The notes under the pieces were generated by a model. It did not search any database. It was given only the letters and a program-made list of their open reading frames with translations, and was not told the origin of the DNA. A DNA stretch of 64,000 nt from Chiridota heheva (taxonomy: Eukaryota > Echinodermata > Holothuroidea > Apodida > Chiridotidae), in NCBI GenBank assembly GCA_020152595.1, contig JAIGNY010001437.1, positions 3,014,501-3,078,500 of the forward strand, written 5' to 3'. The position numbers and the translations under genes were made by a program. Positions 1 through 64,000 of the stretch are shown here, piece after piece (the first letter of the stretch is position 1; every line of letters begins with the position of its first letter).

Positions 1-2300
1 CGCTTCCTCCGAAGCAGCCAAAATGCTTTTTGAAGTGGCCGATTCATTCAACCTCACTCAAATGGTGCAGTCACTTACCAGAGATAACAACATTCTTGAT
101 CTTGTATTTACTAACAACTCACCAGCTGTCATACCAGGTATAAGTGGCCATGATATTGTTGAACTGACCCTAAACATCTCCCATCTTCGTAAAAAGTTGC
201 CTAAACGTAAAATCTATTTAAGGAAAAAAGCTAACACAGAACGCATTAAAGAAGACTTGTCTAAATTTAAATTGCGATATTACTCTGAATTCAATAGCTC
301 ATTCACTAATGTTGATAAAAAATGGAATTTCTTTGAAAAGGAAGCTAAACTGATTATTGAAAAAAAAAAAACACACCTCACAAATTCACCTCAGCTAAAC
401 TATATCTACCTTGGTTCACCATATCCAACGCCGTCTCTGCAAGAAAAAATCATAAACTGTTCAAGAAAGCTAAGAAAACTCAACAAATCCATGACTAGAA
501 TACATATAAAAGCTTTAAGAAATCTGTCCGTAAAAACATCAAAGAAGCTAGAAACAACTTCATCTGTAATCATCTAAAAATTTCCTAACTGAAAACCCTA
601 TGGCATTTTGGTCCTACATAAAAAGACTTAAAAGTAATTCCGTGGGTGTGTCAGACCTTATGAACAACGGTAATCTTTATAGTGACAGTATGACTAAAGC
701 TAACATTCTAAACAACCAGTTTCCAGCGTTTTCAAAGAAGAAGATACCTTTCAAATCCCTGTAACTAAACTACCCACCACCAACAAAATAAACCAACTTA
801 TAATCACTCCAGAAGGTGATAAAAAGCAACTGCAAAAGCTAAACCTAAACAAAGCCTCAGGTCTCGACCATATACCACCATGGTTATTAAAAACACATGC
901 GGAAGACCATAATAAAATCCTAACTGATGTCTTCCAAACCTCTGTAGATAATGGTACTATTCCAAACAAGTGGAAAGAAGCAAACATTTGTAGCGTTTAA
1001 AAAAAGAAGAAGATAAAACACGACGCAGCTAATTACAGACCAGTCTCTCTTACCTGCGTGTGTTGTAAAATCCTTGAGCATATAATCCACTCACATGTGA
1101 TTAAATTCCTTGATGAGCATACTATCTTAACTGATCTCCAACATGGCTTTCGAGCAAAAAAATCAACTGAAACACAACTTCTCTTAACAATAAATGATAT
1201 TTCTAAACAAATTGACCAAAACAGTATCATCTCTATGGCTATACTTGACTTCTCAAAAGCGTTCGATAAAGTCCCACACCAACGTCTGTTATCCAAACTT
1301 TCCGCATATGGTATTGATGGAAATCTACTGGTTTGCATCCTTTCTCAGCAACCGCATTCAGCGTGTTGTCTGTGATGGCGAAATCTCAAATCCTAAACAA
1401 GTTGTATCGGGTGTACCACAAGATACCGTTTTAGGTCCTTTACTCTTCCTTTTATTTGTCAAAGACATCCCTGATAATATAAACAGCACTTTTAGAATGT
1501 TTGCTGATGATTGTCTTGTGTATAGAACAACTGATAAACCCTCTGACCAACAAATCCTGCAAGATGATCTAAATAAACTTGAACCATGGCAAAATGAATG
1601 GCAAATGAATTTTAACCCCTCTAAATGCTACATCCTCTCAATATCTCCTATAAAATGCTAAAAATGACCAGTTTATACCTTGTGCAACCAGCCGCTAAAA
1701 CATATCAACTCCCACCCGTACCTAGGTGTTGAAATTGATAATAAACTCAGATGGGATAAACATATACACAACATCACCAACAAAGCAAACTCTGTACTTG
1801 GACTATTAAGACGTAACCTCTCAAACTGTCCCACTGACGTTAAAACCACTGCATTTAAAGTCTAGTTAGGCCAGTACTTGAGTATGCATCAGCAGTTTAG
1901 GACCCCCATCACCAGTGCGATGTAGATACACTTGAATCAATTAAACGGAGAGCAGCCAGGTTCTGTATGGCAGACTACTCTTATAAAGCTAGTGTCACTA
2001 GCATGCTTCATAAATTAGATTGGCCCCTGCTAATAACAAGAAGAAGGAACACCCGTCTAAAAATGCTATATAAAATCAATAATAGTCTTGTCGCCATTGA
2101 TAATGATAACCTGATCCCAAACGCAAGAATTAATACAAGAAATAACCATGATCTAAATTTTCACGTTCCTTATGCTAAAAAGAATGTTTATAGATACTCC
2201 TTCTTTCCTCAAACACTAAAAGATTGGAATGCTTTACCATCGGACATTGCACATGCACCAAGTCTAAACTGTTTCATAGCTAAACTTGCTAATTGATTTA
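1..2300 (+). mobile_element. Decayed non-LTR retrotransposon (CR1/Jockey-like), 5' end outside window
   Basis: Fragmented frames read in order as the C-terminal end of an AP endonuclease (23-577, with NNILDLVFT and a later SGHD block), a reverse transcriptase (about 1020-1660) and the usual C-terminal extension (1680-2296). RT signatures seen are NYRPVSL, the HGFR block, LDFSKAFDKVPH, SGVPQDTVLGPLLF and FADD, where FADD replaces the usual YADD catalytic box. The C-terminal part has YLGVEIDNKLRW and DWNALPSDI, typical of CR1/Jockey-superfamily elements of marine invertebrates. Several frameshifts and in-frame stops separate the parts (stops near 577, 1000, 1375, 1661 and 1865), so this copy is dead. 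No RNase H domain is seen. Clade assignment is tentative; the non-LTR class is secure. Confidence 0.9.
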
Positions 2301-2401
2301 CTATTATTTTTTTCTCATACTTTTGCTACGCTCGGTTGAAGGATTTTTGCCGACTTAACCTATTCAGACATGTCAGATTCAGAGGCTTTCTGAGTGCTTG
2401 C

Positions 2402-2510
2402 AAGAGGGCGCCAAGTGCCCAAGAGGGCGCCAGGTGCCCAAGAGGGCGCCAAGTGCTCAAGAGGGCGCCAAGTGCTCAAGAGGGCGCCAAGTGCTCAAGA
2501 GGGCGCCAAA
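2402..2510. repeat. 19-bp minisatellite with GGCGCC core, about 6 copies
   Basis: The unit AAGAGGGCGCCAAGTGCTC recurs at 2402, 2421, 2440, 2459, 2478 and 2497 with exact 19-bp spacing and one or two substitutions (TGCCC for TGCTC). Each unit contains the palindrome GGCGCC. It is GC-rich against an AT-rich background. No function can be assigned. Confidence 0.95.
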
Positions 2511-4589
2511 ATCGCCCTGATAATTTTTTTTCTCAACGTGTTGATCAATAACTTCTAACTATATCATTAAGCAAGTAATATTCCATTTTTGTAGTCCAAA
2601 GTGCATGATTTTCCATAAAAGACAATATTTGCTCCTGCGATCAAGGGCAAACAGTTTGGTTGAATACAGCTGGTAGAAGCTTCTCGAGGACGAGAGGGAG
2701 CCGAATGTTCACAGCGCCCCATGAATATATAGGTAGCACAATACTAATTAGATATTACTGGGCCAGCTCAAAATGAAAATCCTCAGAGAAAAGGCTAATA
2801 AAAATATTTTTGAGAGGTCCTATTTCATGAGACAGGAAGCTCAGAAGTTGCAGAAATGGTAAAGAAAGGATAGGTCTTGATTATGCATATCCAAACTTGA
2901 CGAGATCTGCTTCAGAAACAATTTCACGGACCCATACCAAAATTTAAGTGATTTGGTGAGGGTGTACAACACATCTTCACTTCGACCTAAAAAAATGCCC
3001 AAAACCTCCGGTGACTCCCAATTGAGACTATTCTTTTTGAAGAGATATAAGATAGTCCTTTTTGGAAAACATTACAAAACATCCCAACTCGTTCACGTTC
3101 AGGTACAAAATCCCTGAACTTGACTCTTTCATCATAGGTTTCAATGGGGCAAATAATTAATTCCGTGCTATCTATATAATCAGCTTGATCGGCCTTACAG
3201 ATTTATTATTCACCGTTCAATGTAGCCTAGATGAGGAACAGGACCAGGTGCGTAGGAACCGGGGCCAAGACCCACACTAATTTACTGAGGGAAGGGTGAG
3301 GGGGGGGGGGGGGCAAGTACCACTTTGGCCCCCAATAAGTAAGGTCTGACAAATTAATCATTGTGAAGATTCTCTTCACATCTTCACATTTTGCCTCCCC
3401 CCCCCAACAAAAAAACAATTTTCGGAAAAGTTTCTGTTGCCAATTTTCCCCCAAATTTCCAATAATTTTACAAGATTTTCTTCCCCATGTTATGAATAGA
3501 GGTAGATTCCCCCCTTCCACCCCGTCACCAGTGAGAAATATCAGTCACGCCGATCCTCCTAAATACACATTTGATTTGTAGTCGGAGAATTTTTCCTTTT
3601 ATGTAATGTTCGATAACATTACAAGATGGCGGGCTAAGAAGGGTGAGTCACCCCATAAAAAAAAAAAAAAACCCAAACTAACACCACCACAAAAAAAAAA
3701 AAAAAAAAAAAAAAGAAAAAAAATGTTGACTCTGCAGGAAAAAACTTTTTCCAACACAAGGGTTGCATTAGCGGGAGAAAATCGAGAAATGCAAGAAAGC
3801 GTGGGCAAATCCCCAGTTGCAACAGCCAAGCAAGGCTGCCACTCTAAATTTTCAATTTCCCCTACCACGCATGCGCATTTCCCCTAAACTCTTCGGTGCA
3901 TTTTCACCAACAAAATTCGGTTTTCCCCTACAAAATGTTTGTTTTCACCTAAAGAAATAATGTTTTCCGCTACACACTAATAATTTTATAACCTTCGAAA
4001 GAAATGGACGAAGTGATGACCAGATGTTGCCGAAGTGGTCACACAAGAATTGAATGAGCCATTCGAGGGGAATAAAATGATAAAAAAAGAAAAATGTAGG
4101 TTGTGTACATTATATTACGAAGAGTGAGTTCTGCCAGTCCCATAAAAACAAAAAATCTTCAAGGCATATACAAAGCTCTAAAAACTATAATGTACATTGA
4201 TTACAATAAATATGAGAACAACTTTGAAATAAAAAAAAAGCTAGATGCAGGACAATACGACACCTATCTACTTTTGCTTTTCTCATCATCAATACTTGGA
4301 ACAGTTTGAATCATATTGTTAGTACCGCATCAAGTAACAGTTTCAAGTCATGGCTAAATGTGTTTTGGAATGATCACTCGTTAAAGTTCAACCCTGACTG
4401 CCTGTAACTGCTGGCTCTTGCCCACTGCATGTTTGAAGTGTTCGAAAAATCTGTCTGGAAGGAAGGCAACAAAGTCTACATGACTTTCTTACCTCAACCT
4501 AGGTAAGAAATGAGCCAAAATTACACCGAAAATGATAAGAATAAAAGCTGTTCAAATGGATGCCTGGGAATGCTTCGCATACCCACGTA

Positions 4590-4801
4590 TTTCATATATG
4601 AAATGCTAAATTCATGTATGAAATTGTTTTCTCATATATGAAACAAAAGCATTTCATACATGTAAAAATAAGTTTCACCTATGGAATAGAATTAAGATAT
4701 GAAGTTCGTGTGAAATTTCAATTCTTACATGTCAAATGCCCCAAATCACACTTATTTCATATATGAAATACAAGTTTCCCAAGTGCATTTCATATATGAA
4801 A
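4590..4801. repeat. Cluster of 14-bp palindromes TTTCATATATGAAA
   Basis: Perfect copies of TTTCATATATGAAA lie at about 4590, 4754 and 4788. Variants (CTCATATATGAAAC, TTCATGTATGAAA, TTTCATACATG) lie between them. The motif is self-complementary and irregularly spaced, unlike a simple tandem repeat. Confidence 0.8.
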
Positions 4802-5728
4802 TACGTGTGAAATTTTTGTCAAGTTAAATTATAACAAGGCCGGGAAAAAGAAATAAAAATAAAAAAGTATTATATGGACTTCGTGATAATAATAATAATC
4901 ATATACAATAATGATAAGCTCAACAAAGCTTCAAGGGCTGGTCTGTACTTATTAAAGTTCAACTATATTATATATAACGCTTGAGTAGAGAAGCAATCTC
5001 GACTCGATTGGGGACTCGATTCCCAAGCAGTGGGAGGAATAGCAAGTTATTCCTATTTCCAAAGCCAGTCACAAGCTCACTGAGCCCCTTCGAAGTCTAG
5101 AGACGTATACTCAGTCAAATTCTCCTGCAGCCTCAGCATATCCACACTCCCTTCCTTGCGTTGACATGCAGGTGGCTTAGCCTTGGGTTGATGTCAAAAT
5201 TCAATGTGAATGTGAAAAAAATTATGAAAAGCAAAAAATAAAAATACCTACCTCTAGTGACAATTGCAGACCGCGGCTTTAAGGTTCTTTTAGTCATTTT
5301 GCATAGGTTTCCAACCACAATTAGCAGATTAGTATAATTTCATGGGTAAACCAACCACATTTACTCAAAGTTGCAAATTTTCTTGATTAAATGGTTCACA
5401 AAAGTAGGGGCGGAAGGGTGTTTGCCCCAACTTTAAGATGGGCCCCTGTCCCTTTTCCCCTATGCCTATCATGCATTCTATGTGAAAATATATATATTTC
5501 TTACCGTTTATCTGTCCTTTCTGCGCAAGTAAAAGAGTGATATTTTCTTTGGGACACTTTTTGGCATAGGGTTTACAAGAGTTTGCTGGTTTTACGTGTA
5601 TACCTCCTTGGCTGGTGTATTTATACTCTGTTTACATCTCTACAACCATACCCTGTTATACAAAAGCCGATCACTGAAGTCTATTCTTGCTGTAGACGTC
5701 GCGGGATCTTCAGGGAATATATTCTAAG

Positions 5729-5757
5729 CATGGAGGTACCACTTTAGTACCTCCATG
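5729..5757. repeat. Perfect 11-bp hairpin
   Basis: CATGGAGGTAC (5729-5739) is followed by a 7-nt loop and the exact complement GTACCTCCATG (5747-5757). It is intergenic. It could be the remnant of a small fold-back element; no terminator context exists in a eukaryotic genome. Confidence 0.8.
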
Positions 5758-6220
5758 ATCTAAGAATGTATGGGTGTGATACAATAGCTTCATATTTAGC
5801 AAGAAATATAGAAGTGCGGGATACAAAATCTGCTTGAAATTCTAAGAACTTTGGTTTACGACTATGAATTCATACTTAAAATGTATTAATCGTTGGGAAA
5901 TTTTGTATTTATATTAAAGTTGTTTTCTGTCTATCTAGCATATAAAAAAACACAAAAAAAACATTAGGTCCTATTTCAATCGATTTTGTTGAAAATTTGT
6001 GAAACCCCTACTCCTTTCTACAATATTTTCGTCTTCCCCGTAGGTTCCCCCAACTCCCTACAATTGACTAAAATCCCCTACCGTAGGGGATCCCCCTACA
6101 AGTGGCAGCCTTGCGGTGACAGTCACAAACGTTGTTACAACGTATCCCCCAACCATCTCGGCATGCTTAGTCGGTCATGCTACATGTTCGTACAATACTC
6201 TCAATATCGATTATTGTCCA

Positions 6221-6422
6221 CGCTTTGATTGGCCAAAGTGTAAAAACTTGAATATCGAATAATTTTCTTAAACAATAACCAATCAAAGCAAAGCAGACTG
6301 TCTGTCTTGTCCGGTTAACCAGTTTCGCGTGTTTCTCTCTCACTTTTCATGCTTTCCGTGGATAAATAACGCTTCGGTCTTGCTCTAAAAATCTCGTTTG
6401 AAGTGTACCATTATCCCTCAAC
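6221..6422 (+). promoter_or_regulatory. SNRNP200: Probable SNRNP200 promoter and 5' UTR
   Basis: The 200 bases before the start codon hold two CCAAT boxes in opposite orientation, CTTTGATTGG (6223-6232) and its exact complement CCAATCAAAG (6279-6288). The flanking CTTTGAT also resembles a TCF/LEF site. A pyrimidine-rich stretch GTTTCTCTCTCACTTTTC near 6329-6346 resembles the polypyrimidine initiators of housekeeping and translation genes. No TATA box was obvious at a suitable distance. The transcription start is not determined; an upstream non-coding exon is possible. Confidence 0.5.

Positions 6423-64000
<57,578 letters not shown>

Larger units (their letters stand above)
2301..6220. other. 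Repeat-rich intergenic region, no gene recognised
   Basis: Between the retrotransposon and the SNRNP200 promoter I see no conserved coding frame. The region holds a 19-bp tandem repeat (2402-2510), a run of 14 G (3300-3313), long A-rich tracts (3659-3724) that may be a retro-element tail, a C-rich degenerate stretch with repeated TTTCCCCTA motifs (3860-3970), a cluster of palindromes (4590-4801), a short hairpin (5729-5757) and a second CCCCTA-rich stretch (6000-6100). The rest is AT-rich and featureless to me. Confidence 0.6.

Noticed and set aside
3599-3887. Open frames over poly-A/poly-T tracts (Lys- or Phe-rich)
   Set aside because: Homopolymer translation; no family resemblance.

Overview
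This is animal genomic DNA. It has long introns with GT..AG junctions, no prokaryotic operon layout, and many interspersed repeats of kinds found in marine invertebrates: non-LTR retrotransposons, a tRNA-like SINE, hAT-like and piggyBac-like elements and many minisatellites. I favour an invertebrate deuterostome (hemichordate, echinoderm or cephalochordate), but the sequence alone does not fix the phylum.

The window is dominated by one protein-coding gene on the + strand: the orthologue of SNRNP200 (Brr2), the Ski2-like double-cassette RNA helicase of the U5 snRNP that unwinds U4/U6 during spliceosome activation. I placed 35 exons, from the start codon at 6423 to the donor after 63437. After correcting six reading-frame breaks they encode about 1,775 residues. 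Compared with the human protein (2,136 aa), the last roughly 350 residues (end of the C-terminal cassette) lie beyond the right edge. The N-terminal region and PWI-like domain are in exons 1-9. The active helicase cassette is in exons 10-18 (GAGKT, DEIH, SAT, GRAGRP), with its winged-helix and Sec63 unit in exons 18-26. The second, pseudo-enzyme-like cassette is in exons 27-35 (GSGKT, DELH, SSS, GKANRP).

Layout: 1-2300 is a decayed non-LTR retrotransposon (endonuclease end, RT, C-terminus). 2300-6220 is repeat-rich intergenic DNA. 6220-6422 is the likely promoter and 5' UTR, with two CCAAT boxes in inverted orientation. 6423 to the end is SNRNP200. Its introns hold a decayed multi-frame ORF (7432-8500), a SINE (9320-9600), a hAT element with a perfect 8-bp target-site duplication (18063-18950), an RNase-H-bearing LINE (21845-23670) with a second truncated copy nested in a tandem MITE array (52001-52853), a dispersed element rich in AGGTCA half-sites in three introns, fold-back hairpins, and at least ten minisatellites.

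The most unusual observations are two introns (3 and 29) that begin with tandem copies of the preceding exon's 3' end including its 5' splice site; three distant introns (8, 23, 26) with arrays sharing one G-rich core; and six small deletions confined to five exons of an otherwise well-conserved gene, more easily explained as assembly error than as gene death. I did not find a convincing new multi-gene system.
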